Part shown: piece after piece, positions 15,407 to 22,529 of the stretch
Numbering within the stretch: the stretch's first letter is position 1
How the letters are laid out: every line of letters starts with the position of its first letter
From: Pseudorhodobacter sp. PARRP1
GTDB lineage: Bacteria; Pseudomonadota; Alphaproteobacteria; Rhodobacterales; Rhodobacteraceae
Direction of reading: 5' to 3'
Assembly: GCA_002256245.1 (NCBI GenBank)
Contig: NKIU01000004.1
Coordinates: 186,001 to 250,000 of the forward strand
DNA: 64,000 nucleotides
The notes under the pieces: generated by a model
Seen by the model: the letters and a program-made list of their open reading frames with translations, nothing else
What the model was told of the DNA's origin: nothing
Database searches by the model: none
Program-made: the position numbers and the translations under genes

Positions 15407-17233
15407 ATGAACCGGGATTTTTTCGCAGTTTTGCGCCGCTTTGGGCTTGGTCTGGGGCTGGTGGGGGCCTTGGGCCTTGGGGGGGGATTCGCGCAGGCAG
15501 AGCCTGTGCACGCCATCGCTATGTATGGTGAACCCGCCCTGCCACCGGATTTTGTGTCGCTGCCCTATGCCAACCCGGATGCCCCCAAGGGCGGGCGGTT
15601 TGTGGTGGGCGAGAACGGCAGCTACGACTCGATGAACCCGTTCATCCTGAAAGGCCGCGCGCCTGCAGGGATATCTTTGTTCACAACCGAGACGCTGATG
15701 GGGCGATCCTTGGCCGAGCCGTTCACGCTTTACGGGATTCTGGCCGAATCGGTCGAGACCGACCCTGCCCGCACCTACGTAGAATTTACCCTGCGTGAGG
15801 GGGCCAGGTTCTCGGATGGCAGCCCGGTGACGGTGGAAGATGTGCTGTGGTCGTTTGAAACCTTGGGAACACAGGGCAATCCGCGCTATGCGCCGGCTTA
15901 TCAGGCGGTGGCCAAGGCCGAGAAAACCGGTGACAGGAAAGTGAGGTTCACCTTCAGCACCCAGAACCGCGAGTTGCCGCTGCTGCTGGCGCTGCGACCC
16001 ATTTTGCAGAAAGCGCAGTGGCAAGGGCGCGATTTCAGCGCCACGACGATGGAGCCGCCGATCGGCTCGGGGCCCTATGTGGTCGATAAGTTTGAGGCTG
16101 GGCGCTACATCAGCTACAAGAAAAACCCCGATTGGTGGGGGCGTGATCTGCCGTTCTACAAGGGCATGCACAATTTCGATGAGATCAGGGTGGAGTATTT
16201 CGGCAACCCGGATGTGCATTTCGAGGCGTTCAAGTCGGGCGAGTTGGGCAGTTTCCGTGAGAGCAATCCGGTCAAATGGGCGCAGAACTATGGCTTTCCG
16301 GCTGTGGTTGCGGGCGATGTGGTGCAGGCGGAAATTCCGCATCAGCGGCCCTCGGGGATCGACGGGTTTGTGTTCAACACCCGTAAGCCGATTTTCGCCG
16401 ATTGGCGGGTGCGGCAGGCGCTGACGGATGTGTTCAATTTCGAGCTGATCAACCAGACGATCAACGCAGGCGCCGTGCCGCGAATCACCAGCTATTACGG
16501 CAACTCCGACTTGGCGGGCGATCTGGCCAACCCGGCGCAGGGCAAGGTGCTGGCGCTGCTGGAGCCTTACAAGGCCGAACTGCCGCCCGGCACCATCGAG
16601 GGGGCGGCGCTGCCGGTGTCGGACGGCAAGCCTGCCAACCGCGCCAACCTGCGCCGCGCCAATGCGCTGCTGGCGGAGGCCGGGTGGACGGTGCAGGACG
16701 GCGTGCTGAAGGATGCCAAGGGCGTGCCGTTCAGCTTTGAAATCCTGCTGACGAATGGGGCCGATGATATTATCGCGGCGGCGAATATCTATGTGCAGGC
16801 GTTGGAGCAGTTGGGCGTGCAGGCCAAGCTGACCACGGTCGATGCCGCGCAATACTCCGAGCGGACCAATCTTTATGATTTCGACATGACCCAGCAGATG
16901 ATTGCGCTGTCGCTGTCACCTGGGACGGAACAGTTGCGCTATTTTGGCGGCGCGAACGGGGCGGCGCCGGGGTCGCGTAACTGGGCCGGGGTCAATTCGC
17001 CTGCGGTGGATGGGTTGATTGCGACCATGCTGTCTTCAACGGATCGCGCGGATTTTGTCGCAGCGGCGCAGGCTTTGGACCGGGTTTTGACCAATGGCCG
17101 CTATGTCATCCCGATCTGGTATCAGAATATTGGCCGCATCGCCCATGCCAAGCAGTTGCATTTCCCGCAAGAATTGCCAATTTACGGCGATTGGCCGGGG
17201 TTTCAGCCCGAGGTCTGGTGGTATCAGGAGTAG
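15407..17233 (+). CDS. Extracellular solute-binding protein, family 5 (oligopeptide type, orphan)
   Basis: A 608-residue periplasmic substrate-binding protein of the SBP_bac_5 family, most like YejA/OppA-type binders of ABC importers. Residues 1-31 form a signal peptide (basic start, long LGLGLVGALGLGGG core, AQA cleavage). Family segments include GGRFVVGENGSYDSMNPF and EFTLREGARFSDGSPVTVEDV. ATG 15407 follows GAAGGA and begins directly before the signal peptide. No permease or ATPase genes follow, so its transport partner must be encoded elsewhere. Confidence 0.88.
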   Translation: MNRDFFAVLRRFGLGLGLVGALGLGGGFAQAEPVHAIAMYGEPALPPDFVSLPYANPDAPKGGRFVVGENGSYDSMNPFILKGRAPAGISLFTTETLMGRSLAEPFTLYGILAESVETDPARTYVEFTLREGARFSDGSPVTVEDVLWSFETLGTQGNPRYAPAYQAVAKAEKTGDRKVRFTFSTQNRELPLLLALRPILQKAQWQGRDFSATTMEPPIGSGPYVVDKFEAGRYISYKKNPDWWGRDLPFYKGMHNFDEIRVEYFGNPDVHFEAFKSGELGSFRESNPVKWAQNYGFPAVVAGDVVQAEIPHQRPSGIDGFVFNTRKPIFADWRVRQALTDVFNFELINQTINAGAVPRITSYYGNSDLAGDLANPAQGKVLALLEPYKAELPPGTIEGAALPVSDGKPANRANLRRANALLAEAGWTVQDGVLKDAKGVPFSFEILLTNGADDIIAAANIYVQALEQLGVQAKLTTVDAAQYSERTNLYDFDMTQQMIALSLSPGTEQLRYFGGANGAAPGSRNWAGVNSPAVDGLIATMLSSTDRADFVAAAQALDRVLTNGRYVIPIWYQNIGRIAHAKQLHFPQELPIYGDWPGFQPEVWWYQE

Positions 17234-17237
17234 GCCG

Positions 17238-17354
17238 ATGCGCAAGCTGATGATGATGGTGGTGCTGTGCACGCTGGCGGGATGCGCCACGGTGGATGGC
17301 ATGGGGCGCGATGTGTCCGCAGGCGCGCAGCGTGTGGGTGGTTGGTTTAATTAG
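17238..17354 (+). CDS. Entericidin-like small lipoprotein
   Basis: A 38-residue peptide: basic start, hydrophobic core and lipobox LAGC (Cys16), so the mature lipoprotein is only about 23 residues (ATVDGMGRDVSAGAQRVGG...). The pattern VxGxGxDVxxG is that of the EcnA/EcnB entericidin family, originally described as an antidote/toxin lipoprotein pair in enterics. Only one member is present. It begins 4 bp after the binding-protein stop, so it is probably co-transcribed with it. Confidence 0.8.
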   Translation: MRKLMMMVVLCTLAGCATVDGMGRDVSAGAQRVGGWFN

Positions 17355-17384
17355 CGGATTGTAGGGTGTGTGCTTGCACGCACC

Positions 17385-18806
17385 TTACGCGGGGGTGGTT
17401 TCGGCGGTTGGCTGATCGCGCAAGCGGATCACCGTGACCGAACAGGCGGCTTCCGCCACCACTTTGGCCGAAACTGACCCCAGATAGCGCCGCGTGGCGG
17501 AATGGCCGCGCGCGCCCATCAGGATGTGATCGACCCGGTTGGCCTCGGCGTGATCAATGATCGCGGCTGCCGGATCAGTGTTTTCCAGAATGGTGTAGGT
17601 CAGCCGGTCATCGGTCAGATCAATCCCCTCGGCCCAGGCCTTAAGGCCCACCAGACGCGCGACATGCAGGTTGGTGCCGCTGTCGTCGGTGGTCGCATCA
17701 ACGCCCAGCCGGGCGGTTTTGATCACGTTGACGCAAGCGACGCGGGCATCAGGGCGGTTGACCAGCATCCGCTTGATTTGCAGATGGATGGCTTGTGCCA
17801 AAGGTTCAGCCTCGGGCGACAGATCAACGGCGACCAGCAGGATCGGCGCGCGCTCCATTTGGGCGGCGACGGTGGGCGGGGCGGCAAAGGCGCGCAAATT
17901 CCGCATCTTGCGCCAGCGCCTAAACACCGCAAGCCGGCCGTCGCGTTGCAGTTTGTGCGCGCGCGGCGTCAGGCGCACCTGCATCGGATGTGCGAGGTCA
18001 AACATCATCTGGGCGGCAGATTGGTAGCGGTTGGCGGGATCAACCTCCAAAGCGCGCAGGATGATTTCTTGCAGCCATTCGGGAATGTCTTGCCGCAGCG
18101 CGCGCGGCGGCAGCGGGTCGCGCCACAGCCGCTGTTTGACCTGAGACAGTTTCTCGGGCTGACCGAACGGCATCTTGCCGGTGGCCAACTCGTAGATCAT
18201 CGCCCCCAACGCATAAAGGTCAGAGCGCAGATCGCCGCGCTGGCGCAGGAATTGCTCGGGCGCGATATAGGGGAAAGTGCCCATCGGGATGGTGAATTCT
18301 TCGGCCAGAAGGTCGGGCAATTGATCATGGCGCGACAGGCCATAGTCGATCAGCACCATCTCACCACTCGGGCGTTGCAGGAAGTTGTCGGGCTTCAGAT
18401 CCAGATGGATGACGTGCTGGCGGTGGATGTCGTGCACGGCCTCGGCCATGCGGGCAGCAAGTTCGATCACCTCGGCCAAGGGGCGCGGCGCGCGTTTGAA
18501 GTGCTGATACATCGAGTTGCCGGGAATGCGTTCGGTGACGATATAGGGCATCACCGCGAAATCGCCCTGCCCCATCACGCGCGGCGCATGCACGCCGGTC
18601 AGGCGCGGCATGATCATCTGTTCCACCTCAAACCCCACGATGGTCGGGCCGTCGTAGCCATCCAGAATGGTGGGCACCTTCATCACCATGGGCGTGCGAT
18701 AAAGCGCGTGGGTCACATCCCAGATCGTGGCAAAGCCGCCCTTGTGCAATTGCTCGCCAAGCGTGAAGCCGTCAATCTCTAGCCCCGGATGTGGTCGGAC
18801 AGGCAT
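17385..18806 (-). CDS. Serine/threonine kinase fused to a universal stress protein domain
   Basis: A 473-residue cytosolic fusion with no membrane segment. Residues 13-290 are a Hanks-type kinase: glycine loop KGGFA, Lys43 in VMKVP, HLDLKPDN at 134-141 (Leu replaces the usual Arg of HRD; Asp136 kept), DYG at 154-156 in place of DFG, and an APE motif in YIAPEQF. Residues 320-465 are a UspA domain with the nucleotide motif GARGHSATRRYLGS (from 431). The stop of the metallophosphoesterase gene directly abuts this start, so the two form a unit. The substrate is unknown; stress or energy sensing by the Usp domain is inference. Confidence 0.9.
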   Translation of the reverse strand: MPVRPHPGLEIDGFTLGEQLHKGGFATIWDVTHALYRTPMVMKVPTILDGYDGPTIVGFEVEQMIMPRLTGVHAPRVMGQGDFAVMPYIVTERIPGNSMYQHFKRAPRPLAEVIELAARMAEAVHDIHRQHVIHLDLKPDNFLQRPSGEMVLIDYGLSRHDQLPDLLAEEFTIPMGTFPYIAPEQFLRQRGDLRSDLYALGAMIYELATGKMPFGQPEKLSQVKQRLWRDPLPPRALRQDIPEWLQEIILRALEVDPANRYQSAAQMMFDLAHPMQVRLTPRAHKLQRDGRLAVFRRWRKMRNLRAFAAPPTVAAQMERAPILLVAVDLSPEAEPLAQAIHLQIKRMLVNRPDARVACVNVIKTARLGVDATTDDSGTNLHVARLVGLKAWAEGIDLTDDRLTYTILENTDPAAAIIDHAEANRVDHILMGARGHSATRRYLGSVSAKVVAEAACSVTVIRLRDQPTAETTPA

Positions 18807-19547
18807 TCAAATCCCTTTCATCAGGCGCTGCGCCAAAGCCTCGGGCAGCCCCGCTTCGCGCGATTTGCGCGCCGTGGTGGTGGCATCATAGCCGACGCGG
18901 CGAAAGCAGAGTTCGTTGCGCGTGCGGTCCAGGATGGCGTAGCTGGCCTGCGTGCTGCCATCGCGCGGCTGACCGACAGAACCGATCACGCCCAGCCAAC
19001 GGCGCGATGCAAGCAGCGGCATCGGCTGGCCGGTGGGCACCGCCAGATGGCTGACGCGGCCGGTCAGATCACAGGAGTAAAGTGCGGCGCGGTGGACATG
19101 GCCGCAGAAGATCAGCCGCGCATCCGAGACCAGAAAGCTGGGGCGCGCGGTGGATTCGCTGGTGATATAAAGCCAATCGGCAGGGTCGTTGGCCGAGGCA
19201 TGGGCGAACAATGTGTCACCATCCTCGAGCGTCAGGGGCAGTTCGGACAGAAACAGTTTTTGCCGCGCATTCAGGCGGTTGACTGTCCAGTCGATCACGC
19301 GGCGGGCATTGGCGTTCAGGATGTTGTCGGGCGTGGTGACGGCACGGTCATGGTTGCCGCGCAAGGCGATCGCACCTTTGGCCACCAGAGATTCCACACG
19401 GTCAACGCACCAGCCGGGATCGGGGCCGTAACCTACGATGTCACCCAGAAACACCAGCCGGTCGATCTGGCGCTGTGCAAGATCGGCCAGCACCGCCTCG
19501 AATGCTTCGCGGTTGGCGTGGATATCGGTCAGCAAAGCCAGACGCAT
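18807..19547 (-). CDS. Calcineurin-like metallophosphoesterase
   Basis: A 246-residue metallophosphoesterase with the two-metal site visible: Asp8 and His10 in LTDIHANREA, Asp36 in FLGDIVGYGP, Asn65-His66 in RGNHDRA, and GHVHRA later. It most resembles the YfcE/bis(5'-nucleosyl)-tetraphosphatase and PrpE-like phosphodiesterases; the exact substrate cannot be told. ATG 19547 follows AGGGGAGAA and was preferred to a start 27 codons upstream. It is first of a two-gene operon with the kinase-Usp gene, suggesting it may counteract the kinase, but nothing shows this directly. Confidence 0.87.
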   Translation of the reverse strand: MRLALLTDIHANREAFEAVLADLAQRQIDRLVFLGDIVGYGPDPGWCVDRVESLVAKGAIALRGNHDRAVTTPDNILNANARRVIDWTVNRLNARQKLFLSELPLTLEDGDTLFAHASANDPADWLYITSESTARPSFLVSDARLIFCGHVHRAALYSCDLTGRVSHLAVPTGQPMPLLASRRWLGVIGSVGQPRDGSTQASYAILDRTRNELCFRRVGYDATTTARKSREAGLPEALAQRLMKGI

Positions 19548-19645
19548 CAACTTCTCCCCTGCGCCACAGTGATATGGTTCAAAGTGCAGGGTCAAGGGAG
19601 GAGGCGGGTTTATTGGATATCTACCCAAAGCGCGACGGCTGGGGA

Positions 19646-19841
19646 GTTGCCCGATTTGTCCCGCGACAAATCGGGCCGCGCCTGCCTGCCCCCGGCAGGC
19701 GCGATATCGCGCCCGCCAGTCAGGCGCGCCCCGATTTACCTATCGCTGGTTTATGGCACCACACCCCTTGCTCAACGGCGTGCCGCCTTATGAGCAACGA
19801 ACCGGAAAACTCTGCCCCGCAGAGTTTTCTTTCGGTTCGCG
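19646..19841 (+). repeat. Structured intergenic repeat, copy B
   Basis: The second copy of the element at 10191-10356, opposite in orientation. Its parts in order are an 11-bp hairpin CCCGATTTGTC/GACAAATCGGG (19650-19675), a GC hairpin GCGCCTGCC/GGCAGGCGC, the conserved segment CACCCCTTGCTCAAC...TTATGAGCAAC, and a nested hairpin with inner arms AAAACTCTGC/GCAGAGTTTT (19806-19828) and outer arms GAACCG/CGGTTC. Stem sequences differ from copy A while pairing is kept. The element fills most of the 301-bp gap between two minus-strand genes; nothing else was seen there. Confidence 0.75.
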
Positions 19842-19848
19842 TCGCCCT

Positions 19849-20475
19849 TCACGCCAGCGACGTCACCCACAGGATCGTCGCATCTTCCTGGCTGAGGCTG
19901 ATCACATTATGCCCCATCGAGGCATCGTAATAGGCGCTGTCGCCGCGGCGCAGATCGACGGGTTCGTAAAATTCGGTGTAAAGCCGGATCACTCCGGTCA
20001 GCACGAACAGAAATTCCTCGCCCTCATGGCGCACCCAGCCGTCAAAATCCTCCATCGCGCGGGCGCGGATGGTGGCGCGGTAGGGCAGCATCTGCTTTTT
20101 GCTCAAGCTGCCCGCCAGCAGTTCATGCTCATAGGTGGTGGTGGCATGCGCCGAGCCCTCGCCCGATTTCGTCACCACGATCCGCCCCGACACCTGCGGC
20201 GCCTGCGCCGGCGTGAACAGTTGTGGCACCGAGACCCCCATGCCAAGGGCAAGCTTTTTCAGCGCGTCATAGGTGGGCGACATCTGGCCGTTTTCGATCT
20301 TTGACAGCGTCGAGCGCGCAAGCCCGGCCTGCACCGAGGCTTGCTCCAGCGTCCAGCCCTTGGCCTTGCGCAACTCGCGCACGCGGATGCCCAGATCCAG
20401 CGGCTCGGGTGCGGCGGGGTCGGTGGTGCCCGTCTCGCGGGCAATGCGGATCATGCGTTTTGGGTCGCTGGACAT
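19849..20475 (-). CDS. XRE-family regulator with cupin sensor domain
   Basis: A 208-residue DNA-binding regulator: an Xre/Cro helix-turn-helix at about 28-84 (VRELRKAKGWTLEQASVQAG then STLSKIENGQ), followed by a C-terminal cupin domain (about 110-205, HEGEEFLFVLTG and a late HNVISL). This architecture is common in regulators that bind small molecules such as amino acids or polyamines. It is divergent from the DsbA-like/MFS pair, with a perfect inverted repeat between them, so it may control those genes. The effector is unknown. Confidence 0.88.
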   Translation of the reverse strand: MSSDPKRMIRIARETGTTDPAAPEPLDLGIRVRELRKAKGWTLEQASVQAGLARSTLSKIENGQMSPTYDALKKLALGMGVSVPQLFTPAQAPQVSGRIVVTKSGEGSAHATTTYEHELLAGSLSKKQMLPYRATIRARAMEDFDGWVRHEGEEFLFVLTGVIRLYTEFYEPVDLRRGDSAYYDASMGHNVISLSQEDATILWVTSLA

Positions 20476-20586
20476 CGGCTTTCCTTTGCGCTTTCCTTAC
20501 GGCAACCCCGGCTTGCGTGCAACCAATGCAACGCTGCTGTGCGTGGATGCGGATTGCGGCGGGGCGCGGATGGCGGTATCCAACTG

Positions 20587-20607
20587 AACCATTCGGTTTG
20601 AATGGTT
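20587..20607. promoter_or_regulatory. Perfect inverted repeat upstream of the DsbA-like gene (candidate operator)
   Basis: AACCATTC and GAATGGTT (8 bp each) flank GGTTT, 22 bp upstream of ATG 20630 and inside the divergent spacer next to the XRE-cupin regulator. It has no T tract, so an operator is more likely than a terminator. Confidence 0.5.
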
Positions 20608-20629
20608 CCCCGCTTTCGGAGCCTTTGCG

Positions 20630-21277
20630 ATGATCCGCCTTGATATTTTCTCTGATCCGGTTTGCCCGTGGTGCCTGATCGGCAAAGCCAATCTTGACCG
20701 CGCGCTTGCGGCGCATCCCGATCATCCGTTCGTGGTGGCCTGGCATCCGTTCCAGTTGAACCCCGATATGCCGCCCGAGGGCGTGGAAAAGCGCCCCTAC
20801 CTTGTGGCACGTTTTGGCGGTGCGGCGAAGGTCGATCAGATCCACAACCACCTGCGCGATATGGCGCAAAAGGCGGGCGTGGTGATGGACCCCGACAAGC
20901 CGCAGATGCTGCCCAACACCATGAACGCGCACCGGATGATCCATTGGGCAGGGATCGAGGGCAAGCAGACGGCGATGGTCTCGGCCTTGTTCCGTGCCTA
21001 TTGGCGCGATGGCCGCGACATTGGCGATGTCGAGGAACTGGCTGATATTGCCGAGGAAATCGGCATGGACCCGGCGGCTGTGGCGCGGCTTCTGGCCACC
21101 GACGCCGATCTGGACGACCTGCGCGCCCGCGATGTCGATGCGCGCCAAAAGGGCGTCAAAGCGGTGCCGACCTTCCTGATCGCGCAGCAATACGTCGTCT
21201 CTGGCGCGCAACCGCCCGAGGTTTGGGGCCAAGTGATTGAGGAATTGGTGGCGAAGGCTGCCGAAGAAAGTAAGTAA
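20630..21277 (+). CDS. DsbA-family oxidoreductase (FrnE-like)
   Basis: A 215-residue cytosolic thioredoxin-fold protein of the DsbA/FrnE (2-hydroxychromene isomerase-like) group. The redox motif is CPWC (Cys12-Cys15) in FSDPVCPWC, followed by the helical insertion typical of the group and a cis-Pro segment KAVPTFLI near 180. There is no signal peptide, so it is not a periplasmic disulfide oxidase. The MFS transporter gene begins 1 bp after its stop, so the two are co-transcribed. Confidence 0.9.
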   Translation: MIRLDIFSDPVCPWCLIGKANLDRALAAHPDHPFVVAWHPFQLNPDMPPEGVEKRPYLVARFGGAAKVDQIHNHLRDMAQKAGVVMDPDKPQMLPNTMNAHRMIHWAGIEGKQTAMVSALFRAYWRDGRDIGDVEELADIAEEIGMDPAAVARLLATDADLDDLRARDVDARQKGVKAVPTFLIAQQYVVSGAQPPEVWGQVIEELVAKAAEESK

Positions 21278-21278
21278 C

Positions 21279-22475
21279 ATGAATGTAAAGAAAACTATCT
21301 CGCAGGGCGAGTTCATCGCCCTGACGGCGGCCTTGTTCGCCATGGTGGCGATCTCGATTGATGCGATGCTGCCGGCGCTGCCCGAGATTGCAGCCGCCCT
21401 TTCGCCCGATGCGCCGAACCGGGCGCAGCTGGTGATCACCTCTTTCGTGTTTGGCATGGGGCTGGGCACGCTGTTTGTGGGCCCGCTTTCAGACGCTTAT
21501 GGCCGCAAGCCGGTGATCTATGCCGGGGCCGGGCTTTATGCCTTGACGGCTTTGGCGTGCTATTTCGCCAATTCGCTGGAGACTTTGCTGATTGCGCGGG
21601 TGCTGCAAGGCATTTCGGTCGCCGCCGCCCGCGTGGTGTCGATGGCGATCATGCGCGATATGTTCAAGGGCCGCGAGATGGCCAAGATCATGTCCTTCGT
21701 GATGATGGTGTTCATCATGGTGCCCGCGATTGCGCCGCTGATGGGGCAAGGCATCATCGCCTTGGCCGGATGGCAGGCGATTTTTCTGGTTTATATTCTG
21801 GTTGTTGGCGTGGTGATCCTGTGGTTCGGCATCCGGCAGGTGGAAACGCTGGCGGTGCAAGATCGCCGTCCGCTGGATCTGCGCGCGCTCTGGGCCTCGA
21901 CGCGAGAGTTGTTCACCCATCGCATCGTGGTGGTGTCGATTGCAGCACAAACGCTGACCATGGCGGCGCTGTTTGGCTGCCTGTCGTCGATGCAGGGCAT
22001 TTTCGAGCAACGCTTTGACCGCGCCGAAAGCTTTCCTTTGTGGTTTGCCTTCATCGCTCTGGGCTCGGCTTCGGGCAGTATCATCAACTCGCGGGTGGTG
22101 ATGCGGCTGGGGATGCGGGCGGTGGCGACAATGGCCTATGCTTCGGTGTTGGGGCTGACGCTGGTGCTGCTGGTGCTGATGGTCAGCGGCCTGCTGCCGG
22201 AGGTGCTCGCGTTTCCGGCGCATATCTTGTGGAGCATTGGCCTCTTTTCGATGATGTCGATGACGATGGGCAACCTGAACGCGCTGGCGATGGAGCCGGT
22301 GGGCCATATCGCGGGGCTCGCCGCTTCGGTGATGACGGCGGTGGCGACGGTGGCTTCGGTGGTGCTGGCGGTGCCGGTGGGGCTGGCGTTTGACGGCACG
22401 GCGTTGCCGCTGATGATCGGGGCTGCGGTGTTCATCGCGGGCGCGCTGGCGCTGATGCGGGTGATCAAACGCTGA
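21279..22475 (+). CDS. MFS drug-efflux transporter, Bcr/CflA type
   Basis: A 398-residue major facilitator with about 12 membrane segments. The DHA1 motif A appears as GPLSDAYGRKPV in the loop after the second segment, and the protein starts without a signal peptide. Similarity by eye is to Bcr/CflA multidrug exporters; the substrate is unknown. ATG 21279 was chosen because it follows the upstream stop immediately; 14 earlier in-frame codons overlap the DsbA-like gene. Confidence 0.87.
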   Translation: MNVKKTISQGEFIALTAALFAMVAISIDAMLPALPEIAAALSPDAPNRAQLVITSFVFGMGLGTLFVGPLSDAYGRKPVIYAGAGLYALTALACYFANSLETLLIARVLQGISVAAARVVSMAIMRDMFKGREMAKIMSFVMMVFIMVPAIAPLMGQGIIALAGWQAIFLVYILVVGVVILWFGIRQVETLAVQDRRPLDLRALWASTRELFTHRIVVVSIAAQTLTMAALFGCLSSMQGIFEQRFDRAESFPLWFAFIALGSASGSIINSRVVMRLGMRAVATMAYASVLGLTLVLLVLMVSGLLPEVLAFPAHILWSIGLFSMMSMTMGNLNALAMEPVGHIAGLAASVMTAVATVASVVLAVPVGLAFDGTALPLMIGAAVFIAGALALMRVIKR

Positions 22476-22491
22476 TCACAAGGTTCGATCT

Positions 22492-22529
22492 GTGAAAAAC
22501 GCGCCCCTGGCCGGGGCGCGTTTTTTCAC
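22492..22529. terminator. Bidirectional terminator between the MFS gene and mfd
   Basis: A long hairpin (GTGAAAAACGCGCCCC with GGGGCGCG, T6 and CAC) has A-rich and T-rich flanks on both sides. It can therefore terminate both convergent genes. It overlaps the mfd stop codon. Confidence 0.85.

Noticed and set aside
15245-16852. A 535-codon minus-strand frame opposite the solute-binding protein gene
   Set aside because: Composition is rich in Arg, His and Gln, as expected of antisense high-GC sequence, while the plus strand encodes a clear family member with signal peptide.
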